Origin: Sinanaerobacter chloroacetimidivorans
GTDB lineage: Bacteria > Bacillota > Clostridia > Peptostreptococcales > Anaerovoracaceae
Direction of reading: 5' to 3'
Length of the DNA: 64,000 nucleotides
NCBI RefSeq assembly: GCF_018128545.1
Contig: NZ_JAGSND010000015.1
Span: 1-64,000, forward strand
Shown: one piece after another, positions 19,000-27,521 of the stretch
Layout of the letters: each line of letters begins with the position of its first letter
Numbering within the stretch: the stretch's first letter is position 1
Position numbers and translations under genes: made by a program
The notes under the pieces: generated by a model
Seen by the model: the letters and a program-made list of their open reading frames with translations, nothing else
Database searches by the model: none
Told to the model about the DNA's origin: nothing

Positions 19000-19692
19000 T
19001 TATATCAGCGTTACGATCCAGCATAAAATAGGGGCAACAATAATTGCGGGAAGATAATTTGCCACCTTGATTTTGGCAATTCCGATGATGTTCAATCCAA
19101 GTGCTATGATCATTAGTGAGCCGGCACAGGTAATTTCCGCAATAGCAGCATCCGTAAGAATCGGCTGTAAAAACTGCGCCAGCAGAACAATAGAACCCTG
19201 AAATACGAGTACAAAAGCTGCGGAAAACAAAACACCGACACCCAGACTTACGGATAGCATGGCAGAGGATATCAGATCCAGCAGTGATTTTGTATAAAGC
19301 ATTTCATTGTCCCCGGTAAGCCCCGCATTCAGTGAGCCTACTATTGTCATGGCACCAATGCAAAATAACAGACTACCCGTAACAAATCCTTCAGCCACCG
19401 AAGAGGCACCCTCATCGGACTTCTTGAACCGCGTTCCGATCCACTCGCCGAAAGCATTGATTCTTTTGTCAATATCCAACCATGTCCCTATTACAGCGCC
19501 TATGACGACGGAAATGATGAGAACCAGCGTATTTTCACCCTTCAGCGTTCCGGTTATGCCGATGTAAACGGTACAAAGGCCGATCCCAAGCATGATTGCA
19601 TCGGTAAATTTTTTGGAAATTCCTTTTTTGAACAGCAAGCCCACAAGGCTTCCTATAATAACGGTTGCCGTATTAACAAGTACTCCCAGCAT
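19000..19692 (-). CDS. DUF554 family membrane protein
   Basis: A 230-residue protein with about six to seven membrane helices. I start it at the ATG at 19692, where AGGAGG lies 7 bases upstream and the protein opens with the family motif MLGVLVNTATVIIGSLVG; a longer frame to 19764 adds a hydrophilic, unsupported extension. The glycine-rich IGTWLDIDKRI loop near 77 and the GSLNAGLTGDNEMLYTKS loop near 125 are characteristic of DUF554 (YdfK/YqgA). The function is unknown, and transport has been suggested. It is convergent with TelA and divergent from the helical-family genes, so it is probably monocistronic. Confidence 0.85.
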   Translation of the reverse strand: MLGVLVNTATVIIGSLVGLLFKKGISKKFTDAIMLGIGLCTVYIGITGTLKGENTLVLIISVVIGAVIGTWLDIDKRINAFGEWIGTRFKKSDEGASSVAEGFVTGSLLFCIGAMTIVGSLNAGLTGDNEMLYTKSLLDLISSAMLSVSLGVGVLFSAAFVLVFQGSIVLLAQFLQPILTDAAIAEITCAGSLMIIALGLNIIGIAKIKVANYLPAIIVAPILCWIVTLI

Positions 19693-19931
19693 TTCGTTCC
19701 TCCTAACATCATCCGAAAAAAGCTTACTATTCATTTCGCTGCTTGTCAACTTTTGTTTTCCCATCTATTTTGTTTTCCCATCCTGTGGCAAGTAATATTT
19801 GTTTGATGAAGCTTTAAATTGTTAGAGTTCCTTTATCTGCAACGGAAAAGTAAAATACATTTTCAGATAAAGATATCAAAACTAGTCATCAATAAATATA
19901 CTGTACTATTAATATTAAAGGAGTAAACAAC

Positions 19932-20630
19932 ATGTTATCTAAGAATAGAATGCCCGAGCAACAATGCATTACTTTCGGCGAAATGAATATAATATTTAAC
20001 TCCCGAACCCTATGGAGGCAACTGGCCATATGGACGAGAGCATTGATTATCAGCAAAACCGCTGGAATTGGAATTGCTGAAGAGGTTTTCAGACGTGTAT
20101 ACAGAGTACCGGAAGGATATGCCAACATGCTTCGGATTGTTTTCGGCAATAAAATTTCGGAGGACTACATGATTCTATTGTCTGCAGCCGTATCACTATA
20201 CAATCAAATCATTACCGCTTATCTGGATGGTGATACTGATACCGTCAATGATCTGGCGGCACGTTTATATGAAAATGCGGATGAGAGAGCGACTTTTCTG
20301 TCATCCATCAATCCGTACTGGGATGTTACCGAATGGAGAGATCTTATGTATACTTATGTAGCCTATACACTGGAAGAAATCGTTACCTCTATCACAGGTG
20401 AACATGCAAAAAATATTGATGTTTATGACAGGATTCTGTCACAGGCTTCTGCCATGGGGGACTACTTTTCACAAGGTCTGTTCAATTATATGACGCAGAT
20501 TCCTTCTGATAATGAAAATCAATCGCCGAGCCCTTTCGAAAATGAAAATCAATCGCCGAGTCCTTCCGATAATGGTAATCAATCCATGAAAGCCGTTTAT
20601 TGCAACCAATATGAAAGGAGCGGAAAATGA
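19932..20630 (+). CDS. Clostridial helical protein (family often mislabelled acetylglutamate kinase), copy 1
   Basis: A 232-residue protein, all-helical by composition, without signal or membrane segments. It carries the family pattern LWRQLAIWTRALI (about 29-41) and LYENADERATFLSSINPYW (about 112-131), followed by WRDL. Databases often name this family acetylglutamate kinase, but no amino acid kinase fold is present. The function is unknown. The last 45 residues are a Ser/Pro/Asn/Gln repeat tail absent from the other two copies in the window. It is translationally coupled to copy 2 by a 4-base ATGA overlap. AAAGGAG lies 8 bases before the ATG. Confidence 0.75.
   Translation: MLSKNRMPEQQCITFGEMNIIFNSRTLWRQLAIWTRALIISKTAGIGIAEEVFRRVYRVPEGYANMLRIVFGNKISEDYMILLSAAVSLYNQIITAYLDGDTDTVNDLAARLYENADERATFLSSINPYWDVTEWRDLMYTYVAYTLEEIVTSITGEHAKNIDVYDRILSQASAMGDYFSQGLFNYMTQIPSDNENQSPSPFENENQSPSPSDNGNQSMKAVYCNQYERSGK
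20508..20585 (+). repeat. 30-bp tandem repeat within copy 1 coding region
   Basis: Two near-identical 30-base units (20508-20537 and 20538-20567), sharing a 20-base identical core, and a third partial unit to 20585. They encode DNENQSPSPF, ENENQSPSPS and DNGNQS. The period is a multiple of three, so copy-number change would keep the frame. Confidence 0.85.
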
Positions 20631-21247
20631 CAATTGAAAAAAATAGACTGATAGAGCAGTGCATCACCTACGAACTTCTGAATACGATTTCCAACGCAAG
20701 AACTTTCTGGAATGAACTTTCAATCTGGACGAGAGCATATTTACTCAGCAGATATGAGAAATTAGGCAATGAAGAAGAAATATTTGCACGGCTGAATAAA
20801 GTTCCTTCCGTATATGGAGATATGCTGAGGAGTGTATTCGGAGATAGAATTACGGAAGATTACATGCAGCTGTTATATACACACATCTCGTTAATTGACC
20901 ATTTGATTGCGGCCCAAATGGAGGGCAACTCGGAAGCGGTGAGTGAATACACCAGGCAGTTATACCAAAATGCAGACCAGAGGGCTCAATTTTTAGCTTC
21001 TGTAAATCCCTTCTGGTTTGAAAATGAGTGGAGGAACATGTTATATAATTATCTGCGCAGTACCATAGAGGAATCCACCACATTTTTGACGGAGGATTAT
21101 CCCAGAAACATAGACATTTTTGACAGACTTCTTGAAAATGCTGAAATCATCGGTGACTATTTTTCACAGGGCCTTTATAATTATTTATCTTATAGCCCGG
21201 AATATGAAGAAAGCCTCCACGATATCCAAACCGGTCAGAACGCGTAG
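20627..21247 (+). CDS. Clostridial helical protein (family often mislabelled acetylglutamate kinase), copy 2
   Basis: A 206-residue paralogue of the preceding gene. It keeps FWNELSIWTRAYLLS (about 27-41), LYQNADQRAQFLASVNPFW (about 112-130) with W-R-N, and the C-terminal NIDIFDRLLENAEIIGDYFS region. It lacks the Ser/Pro tail. Its ATG overlaps the stop of copy 1, so the two proteins are likely made together and may form a heteromer. The function is unknown, and no catalytic motif is seen. No clear terminator follows before the DUF4127 gene 170 bases downstream. Confidence 0.75.
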   Translation: MTIEKNRLIEQCITYELLNTISNARTFWNELSIWTRAYLLSRYEKLGNEEEIFARLNKVPSVYGDMLRSVFGDRITEDYMQLLYTHISLIDHLIAAQMEGNSEAVSEYTRQLYQNADQRAQFLASVNPFWFENEWRNMLYNYLRSTIEESTTFLTEDYPRNIDIFDRLLENAEIIGDYFSQGLYNYLSYSPEYEESLHDIQTGQNA

Positions 21248-21416
21248 TTTTTTACCTATACAGGATGAACACAGGAAGAAACCCTTTTCATCATCTCTGC
21301 AACTTTGAACTTCCCCCTCGGACTATTGATTTCTCATGCATATTATAGTAAAGTTAAATAGCTGATTTTATTTGCGCCAGCATACAAAGTACAGAAGGGA
21401 TAAGAGGGATAAGAAC

Positions 21417-23966
21417 ATGAAAAGAAAAGCTTTAAGCCTCCTGCTTTGCATAACAATGGTACTGACAATGATGCAGAGCTTTTCATTAACCGCATTTGCC
21501 GATTCGGAGGAGGGGACCTTATCAGGGGAAACGACGAATACAAACAACAATTCTAACATAGCAGTCTCTGACGGACAAAGCAGCCGCGAGCCGGTGCTGG
21601 CTTATGTTCCGTTGGACAATCGTACAGTCAATGTGGACAGAGTGGTTTATGAAGCGGAATCCGCAGGCTTCACGGTGGTAATGCCCGATGAAGATCTGTA
21701 CGCCACCCGTCTTGACGGACAGCCGCTTAACTCCAATGGAACAAGTTTCGGAGACAGTGGCAGGCTGCTTGACTGGATCCTTGAAATGGACAAGACTACG
21801 GATTATTTTGTCATTTCTCTCGATCAGCTTCTTTCGGGAGGACTGGTGAATTCCCGTACTCTTACCAATACCAAATATTATGAAGAGTGCAAAATGATAG
21901 ATGCCATCGTTGAGCTTTCACAGAACAACCATGTGTATATCATCGATACCGTTGCCCGCCTGGCCACCTGTACCGTGGGTTATCAAGGCGCCACGTTGGA
22001 AACCTATAACTATCTCCGCCAATATAATCTCACCTCCAGATCTCTGATTGAAAAAAACGGTCTGACAGTAAAGAATATTGTTGCGGGCTATACCAGAGAT
22101 GAAAAAAGCAGGCTGGTACCTGTCGATTCAACCTATTCCAAAGAGGTGAAAAATTCACTGCGCACTCGTGAAAGAAAGCTGAATCTTATAGATTACATAT
22201 TGACCATGGATTACTCACGAAGTATAAAGTACTTCATTGGAGTTGACGATTCCAATTCGCAAAATACCATCCAGACAAATGAGATCAATTATATCAAAAA
22301 GAAGATGGGGGAACGGGGCCTGATTTATTCCGGTACGGACGAGCTTGGAATGATGGCGGTCCTCAGCCTGATGATCGATTATTACGGTTCAGATGTCAAT
22401 GCGGCGGCTGTTTATTTCGGCGGTACGGAAAGTACGAATTCCGGATCTGTATATGATATGGAAACCGTTCAGGAAAATGTTGAAAAGCATCTGGAAAGCA
22501 TCGGCGTACAGCTGGTGGATACAAAGAACGCGGATCTGGAAATCGTCGTGCTGACCACCCCTGCCCAGCCCATACTGAATTCAAAGTATATCAGCAGGAT
22601 GATCGACTACATTAACAAGAACATCTCTCAGGGAATCCCAACCATCGTCATTAATTCGGCTCCAAGTGCCTATAACGGTAATCTGGAATACCGGATGATC
22701 CGGGAATGTGAGATGAGTATGCTGCTTTCCTACAGCAGCTGGGGCACTGTGGGCAATTCCGTAGGTCTGGCCCTTTGTAACGGTATCTCACGCTATCTGT
22801 ATCTGCACAGCAGAGATAAAAGCAGTGATAAAGCTGATGTTGCCTTCCTGAAGGGACTCATCTTTTCCTATGAAAAGGATATCAGCTATCTGCGCGGCGG
22901 CGGAAAAACTTTATTTAATAACTATCTGACCGAAAAAGGCTGGTCTACAAGTAATTTCTACCAGAATGATGAACAGGCGAAAACGGTTCATGCAGACCTG
23001 GAAAAAATATTGAAAACTTCGGAATATAACGTTACAGTCAATGACATTATAGACAATCTGACAGATTGCAGATATTTCAAGGGACTTGGCGGAGAATGCG
23101 GCATTATCGGCAGCATCGGGCTATCCAACTATTCCGCTCCCTTTTTCAGAACCTATGAAATCAGATTTGATATTGATGTGGATCTTAGTGATGCAACCAT
23201 AAACGGCTTTCGGGATGCCATGACCATCAATATGCCGTACACACCCGCCAACGGTCAGCTGACCTATTCCGTTACGCTTTATTATCTTGATGAGTCAGGC
23301 AAGCTGCATAAAATACCGTGCACCTATGACAGAACGACAGGAAATATTATTTTTTCTAATAATCTATCCGGCTTCTTCACTAATACACTGAATATGGAGG
23401 CAGAAAAGGCATATTCCCTGTTCTCTGACGTACCAAAGACTTCATGGTACTTTGATTCTGTCATGTATGTATATGAAAAGGGACTGATGCGCGGGACAAC
23501 CTCCAAGACCTTCGAGCCAAAGACACCCATGACCCGAGCTATGCTTGTTCATACGCTTTACAATATGGCAGGGAATCCGGGATCCGAGGACGAGTACGAA
23601 ATGCCGCAGGATGTAGGTGACAAATGGTACAAGGCAGCAGTGAAATGGGCATTGACCAATGAAATTGCCTCCTGTTACAGTAATGGAAATTTTGGGCCTG
23701 AAGATCCCGTAACGCGTGAGCAGATGGCGAACCTATTATGGAGCTATGCAAAATACAAGGGAGTGGATGTCAGCAAGGGCCAGTATCCGGGTGTCTATCA
23801 TTATGCGGATGTTTTCTCAGTTGCACCGGATCTTCGTGATGGATTTGACTGGGCCTGCAGTACCGGAATTATAAAAGGTACGGATAACGGAACAAAACTG
23901 GCTCCCCAGGGTTTGGCTACCCGTGCGGAGGTGGCGGCAGTGCTGAAGCGCTTTATTGAAAAGTAA
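21417..23966 (+). CDS. Secreted DUF4127 protein with three C-terminal SLH domains
   Basis: An 849-residue exported protein. The ATG at 21417 is preferred because it begins a standard signal peptide (positive start, then LSLLLCITMVLTMMQSFS, cleavage after AFA near 29); a TTG 45 bases upstream would add a charged extension. Residues about 55-560 match DUF4127, recognised by L-A-Y-V-P-L-D-N-R-T-V-N, the ISLDQLLSGGLVNSR segment near 140 and later D-E-L-G motifs. Three SLH repeats lie at about 665-849. DUF4127 has no proven activity; the acidic loops suggest a metal- or carbohydrate-related role. It is presumably displayed on the cell surface. Confidence 0.85.
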   Translation: MKRKALSLLLCITMVLTMMQSFSLTAFADSEEGTLSGETTNTNNNSNIAVSDGQSSREPVLAYVPLDNRTVNVDRVVYEAESAGFTVVMPDEDLYATRLDGQPLNSNGTSFGDSGRLLDWILEMDKTTDYFVISLDQLLSGGLVNSRTLTNTKYYEECKMIDAIVELSQNNHVYIIDTVARLATCTVGYQGATLETYNYLRQYNLTSRSLIEKNGLTVKNIVAGYTRDEKSRLVPVDSTYSKEVKNSLRTRERKLNLIDYILTMDYSRSIKYFIGVDDSNSQNTIQTNEINYIKKKMGERGLIYSGTDELGMMAVLSLMIDYYGSDVNAAAVYFGGTESTNSGSVYDMETVQENVEKHLESIGVQLVDTKNADLEIVVLTTPAQPILNSKYISRMIDYINKNISQGIPTIVINSAPSAYNGNLEYRMIRECEMSMLLSYSSWGTVGNSVGLALCNGISRYLYLHSRDKSSDKADVAFLKGLIFSYEKDISYLRGGGKTLFNNYLTEKGWSTSNFYQNDEQAKTVHADLEKILKTSEYNVTVNDIIDNLTDCRYFKGLGGECGIIGSIGLSNYSAPFFRTYEIRFDIDVDLSDATINGFRDAMTINMPYTPANGQLTYSVTLYYLDESGKLHKIPCTYDRTTGNIIFSNNLSGFFTNTLNMEAEKAYSLFSDVPKTSWYFDSVMYVYEKGLMRGTTSKTFEPKTPMTRAMLVHTLYNMAGNPGSEDEYEMPQDVGDKWYKAAVKWALTNEIASCYSNGNFGPEDPVTREQMANLLWSYAKYKGVDVSKGQYPGVYHYADVFSVAPDLRDGFDWACSTGIIKGTDNGTKLAPQGLATRAEVAAVLKRFIEK

Positions 23967-23992
23967 AAATAAAAATCAACTGTAAAATTACT

Positions 23993-24036
23993 GAAAGGCA
24001 CCAACTTTAAGAGAGCGGTGCCTTCCTTTTAGTTTT
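23993..24036 (+). terminator. Terminator after DUF4127-SLH gene
   Basis: Stem AAGGCACC / GGTGCCTT with a 14-base loop and a CCTTTTAGTTTT tail. Confidence 0.7.
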
Positions 24037-24083
24037 GAGTAATTTTTATTTGGAAAAATCTTCATTTATTAGTGTTAATATGG

Positions 24084-24109
24084 TATCCTATTTTAAATAG
24101 GATATTTTT
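24084..24109 (+). promoter_or_regulatory. AT-rich perfect inverted repeat with T run
   Basis: TATCCTATT / AATAGGATA, 9-bp perfect arms around a 3-base centre, followed by T5. It lies 110 bases upstream of the stalk-domain gene. It may be an operator or a second weak terminator; the arms are AT-rich, so I cannot decide. Confidence 0.45.
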
Positions 24110-24216
24110 AATAAAAAGGTTTAATAAGGGGGGATGTCCTTATGCTTGTAAAAAAATGAGAAACAGGTTATGGAAAGATGTAGAGAGAGTAAGTAGAGAA
24201 AAGGGGGAATAAACTT

Positions 24217-25071
24217 ATGAAAAGAAATGTGAAAGGATTTGTCTTAGGCTTTATTGCAGCTTGTCTGATGATTACGCCTATGATTGCATTTGCAGATACG
24301 ATACAGGTGACGCTTAACGCTGTAAATATCAAGTTAAATGGGGAGCAAGCTGCAGTGAAAGGACAATCTTATACCCTAAACGATGGAACCATTGTTCCTT
24401 ATAGTTTGAATTACAATGGTACTGTATATCTGCCGATTAGAAAGGTATCAGAGCTGGTAGGAAAAGATATCGCCTATGACGGACAATCTTCAACAATCAG
24501 CATCTCGGATAAAAAGACAGATAATGAAGAGCAAGATGCCGTTTCGGAAGATACGAAGGATCTGAAAACAGGCGAAAAGGAAGATGCGTTGGATAATACC
24601 TCCAATACTGACAATGCACAAGCAGAATGCGGACTTGCAGTCGTTAATGAATTTTGGAAAGAATTGAACACTAGTGGTATACAAGTAAACAGAGTAGTGG
24701 GATATTTAGACGGAAAACAATGTAATATGCTTACTTCGAAAAAAGATTTGATTGATTTTTCTGGTACAGCACCATCATTATATAAGATTAAATACAGCAA
24801 TAAAGTAATAACAGAGATGACTCTGATTTCTCCTGATGTGACGGATACGGTTAAGGTGAATGCGCAAACAAACTCTATTGAGGGTGTTAAGGCTTCTTAT
24901 AACATATCCTCAAACGCGGTCTGTTATGAAATAAAGATGAGTACAGATGGTACATTCGGAGGATATGCAGTTTATTCTGGTTACGTGAAAGCCGGATGTA
25001 AAATATACCTGTATGAAACGAACGGAGCAAAAGGATATGATATTATACTGATGGATAGATCATCTTTATAG
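24217..25071 (+). CDS. Secreted stalk-domain protein (copper amine oxidase N-terminal-like)
   Basis: A 284-residue exported protein with a signal peptide (residues 1-26, GFVLGFIAACLMITPMIAFA). Residues 27-95 form one stalk domain of the copper amine oxidase N-terminal type (VNIKLNGEQA ... YLPIRKVSELVGKDIAYDG). An acidic, low-complexity linker (about 95-130) follows, then a C-terminal region of about 150 residues that I do not recognise. Stalk domains are common in clostridial surface proteins and carry no enzyme activity by themselves. AAAGGGGG precedes the ATG. It is probably monocistronic and of unknown role. Confidence 0.75.
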   Translation: MKRNVKGFVLGFIAACLMITPMIAFADTIQVTLNAVNIKLNGEQAAVKGQSYTLNDGTIVPYSLNYNGTVYLPIRKVSELVGKDIAYDGQSSTISISDKKTDNEEQDAVSEDTKDLKTGEKEDALDNTSNTDNAQAECGLAVVNEFWKELNTSGIQVNRVVGYLDGKQCNMLTSKKDLIDFSGTAPSLYKIKYSNKVITEMTLISPDVTDTVKVNAQTNSIEGVKASYNISSNAVCYEIKMSTDGTFGGYAVYSGYVKAGCKIYLYETNGAKGYDIILMDRSSL

Positions 25072-25146
25072 CTCTATTTTTAAACAACTTAACGGGTTAA
25101 ATAATACTAAAAATAATATATTTTTAATACAAACTTATTTAAAATT

Positions 25147-25180
25147 GAAGCCGTTCAAAAATAGAGCGGCTTCATATTAT
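25147..25180 (+). terminator. Weak terminator after stalk-domain gene
   Basis: 7-bp stem GAAGCCG / CGGCTTC with a 14-base loop; the tail ATATTATTTTA is only moderately T-rich. The remaining bases to 25346 show no clear promoter. Confidence 0.5.
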
Positions 25181-25346
25181 TTTATGGGAATATATGGAAC
25201 CGGACACCCCGGTGTTTTACAGTATTTTGGAAGATTTATTTGTTGCAAGAATTATCGAAAAGTGTTACTCTTAGTCAGAAACTATTTATATAGGTCACAT
25301 TCTATCGGCAGATGTCTTAGATAACTTACTTTAGAGGTATAAGAAA

Positions 25347-27467
25347 TTGAGAAAGTATATAATAGCCTGCACCGTTCTCTATTTGATCTTTTCGATGTAC
25401 ATCATCATCAGCATAAATTTCAGTACAACTTATGTAAGCCTGCCTTCTTCCCAGGACATTCAGATTTTCAGTAAAGCTTCCGGGAAAGATATTCTGATCA
25501 ACCGATACGGCAAATGGGAAAAAACATATATTAAGGGAGTGGATATCGGAGCAGCAAAGCCCGGAGCATTTCCGGGGGATTTTGCCGTAACCAAAGAGGA
25601 ATACCTGCGATGGTTCAAACAGATAGCAAAGATGAATGCCAATACCATCCGCGTGTATACGATTTTAAGTCCCGATTTCTATGACGCTTTCTATACCTAC
25701 AATAAAACTCACTTGAGGAAACTGTACCTCATCCAGGGGGTATGGGTCAATGAAGAAGACATTCTTCGTGAGAAAGATGCCTTTTCTCCTGCCATTATTG
25801 AGAAGTTTAAAAGCGATACCAGACAAGCCATTGATGTGATCCATGGGAACATATCCATAGAACCCATAAAAGGGGAGGCTGACGGAGCTTATACCAAGGA
25901 CATTTCAAAATGGGTGATTGGGTATATCCTCGGCATTGAATGGGACGGCGAATTCGTAAAATACACGAATGAACACCATTCGGAACTCGCGGAATACAGC
26001 GGAACCTATCTGCAGACTGTGAATGCAAATCCCTTTGAAAGCTTTCTTTGCCGGGTCGGAGATGCCGCTGTAGCTTATGAAACTGATACCTATAAAAAAC
26101 AAAGATTGATTGCTTTTTCTAACTGGCCTACCACTGACCCCCTCGCACATTCAAACGAAGAGGAATCCGTAAATCTGGGGGAAGTGGATACGGAACACAT
26201 CAAGGCAACAGACCATTTTTATGCAGGACAGTTTGCATCCTACCATGCCTATCCGTATTATCCGGATTTCTTTGAATTTCAGAAAGAGTATCAGCAGCCG
26301 CTGCAGGATGGTGAAATAAATCCCTACAAATCCTATCTAAAAGCGTTGACTGCTCATCATACCCTGCCGGTGGTGATTTCCGAATATGGCGTACCGTCTT
26401 CCAGAGGAATCGCCCGAAGCCAGTCTTCAAACGGTTATGACCAGGGGAATTTGACAGAAAAAGAACAGGGGAAAATTCTCACTGACATGACCAAGATCAT
26501 TCATGAAGCCGGATGTGCCGGCGGCTTGGTATTTTCATGGCAGGACGAATGGTTTAAAAGGACCTGGAACACCATGGATTACAGTCTGCCGGATTATCGT
26601 GCCTATTGGAGTGATTATCAGACCAACGAGCAGTCTTTTGGGCTGCTGACCTTTGACCCGGGAAGGAAAAAGAGCGTTTGCTATGTAGACGGCAATACCT
26701 CTGAATGGGACAAGGACGATGTTTTCTGTAAGAACGGGAGCATTACCGTTTCCATGAAATCCGATGAGAAGTTTTTATATTTCAGAATCAACCGGCCGGG
26801 GCTGGATATAGATAACGAGAGTCTCCTGATTCCCATTGACATCACGCAGAACTCAGGAATTACCCGTTCGGAGAAGTATGGTTCAGCTTTTGAACGTCCC
26901 GCTGATTTCCTCCTGCGGATCGACGGGAAAAAGAATTCGGAAATACTGGTACATAATTACTTTGACGCTTTTACTTATCAATTTTCTAAAATGCTTTTTC
27001 GTAAGGATCCATACAGCAATCATTTTGAAAAACAGGCTGGTGATTTCATACCGATCCGTTTGGCATTGAGAGCGCCTCTCCTTGTGGAAGAAACGGGGGA
27101 GTACTCAGATCCCTCTTATTATAACACCGGACGACTGGTATACGGAAATGCAGATCCGAAAGCACCGGACTATAATTCCATAGCGGACTTCTGCACCGGA
27201 GAAAACGATATAGAAATCAGAATACCCTGGGGGCTTTTGAATATCATGGATCCTTCCTCCAAAAAGGTAATGGACGATTTTTATAATCTCAATAAAATTT
27301 CACCGCAGAGCTTTGATGACATTTATGTTGGAATTGCTGAGCCGGATTCTTCGGAAGTGATCAAAATGTATCCGTATGATTATGAGCCCTGGGAGGAGCC
27401 CAGCTATCATGAAAGGCTGAAGGAATCTTATTCTTTTGTTCAAAAAGTTTTTCAGGATATCAACTAG
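25347..27467 (+). CDS. Membrane-anchored glycoside-hydrolase-like protein of a polysaccharide module
   Basis: A 706-residue protein starting with TTG (AGAGGT 7 bases upstream). One N-terminal membrane segment (about 4-24) leads to an extracellular TIM-barrel-like domain of about 400 residues. Two glutamates stand where retaining glycosidases carry their acid/base and nucleophile: E198 in GIEWDGE and E346 in VVISEYGVPSSRG. The C terminus (about 440-690) opens with DGNTSEWD and resembles carbohydrate-binding (CBM9/DOMON-like) beta domains. It heads an operon with a HEAT-repeat protein and a GT2 polymerase, so it probably trims or releases the polymer they make. The exact family is unassigned. 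Confidence 0.65.
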   Translation: MRKYIIACTVLYLIFSMYIIISINFSTTYVSLPSSQDIQIFSKASGKDILINRYGKWEKTYIKGVDIGAAKPGAFPGDFAVTKEEYLRWFKQIAKMNANTIRVYTILSPDFYDAFYTYNKTHLRKLYLIQGVWVNEEDILREKDAFSPAIIEKFKSDTRQAIDVIHGNISIEPIKGEADGAYTKDISKWVIGYILGIEWDGEFVKYTNEHHSELAEYSGTYLQTVNANPFESFLCRVGDAAVAYETDTYKKQRLIAFSNWPTTDPLAHSNEEESVNLGEVDTEHIKATDHFYAGQFASYHAYPYYPDFFEFQKEYQQPLQDGEINPYKSYLKALTAHHTLPVVISEYGVPSSRGIARSQSSNGYDQGNLTEKEQGKILTDMTKIIHEAGCAGGLVFSWQDEWFKRTWNTMDYSLPDYRAYWSDYQTNEQSFGLLTFDPGRKKSVCYVDGNTSEWDKDDVFCKNGSITVSMKSDEKFLYFRINRPGLDIDNESLLIPIDITQNSGITRSEKYGSAFERPADFLLRIDGKKNSEILVHNYFDAFTYQFSKMLFRKDPYSNHFEKQAGDFIPIRLALRAPLLVEETGEYSDPSYYNTGRLVYGNADPKAPDYNSIADFCTGENDIEIRIPWGLLNIMDPSSKKVMDDFYNLNKISPQSFDDIYVGIAEPDSSEVIKMYPYDYEPWEEPSYHERLKESYSFVQKVFQDIN

Positions 27468-27501
27468 TACTCTGTCAACATTTTAAGTGTTACAGAGCAC
27501 T
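27466..27501 (+). repeat. Intercistronic hairpin overlapping a stop codon
   Basis: Arms AGTACTCTGT and ACAGAGCACT (one mismatch) enclose the stop of the hydrolase-like gene; there is no T run. It could reduce read-through or stabilise the upstream message in the operon. Confidence 0.5.
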
Positions 27502-27521
27502 AGGGAAGGAGAGAGAACCAC

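Noticed and set aside
20482..21247. Possible acetylglutamate kinase function for the helical paralogues
   Set aside because: No glycine-rich nucleotide loop or amino acid kinase motif; the name seems to be a propagated database error.
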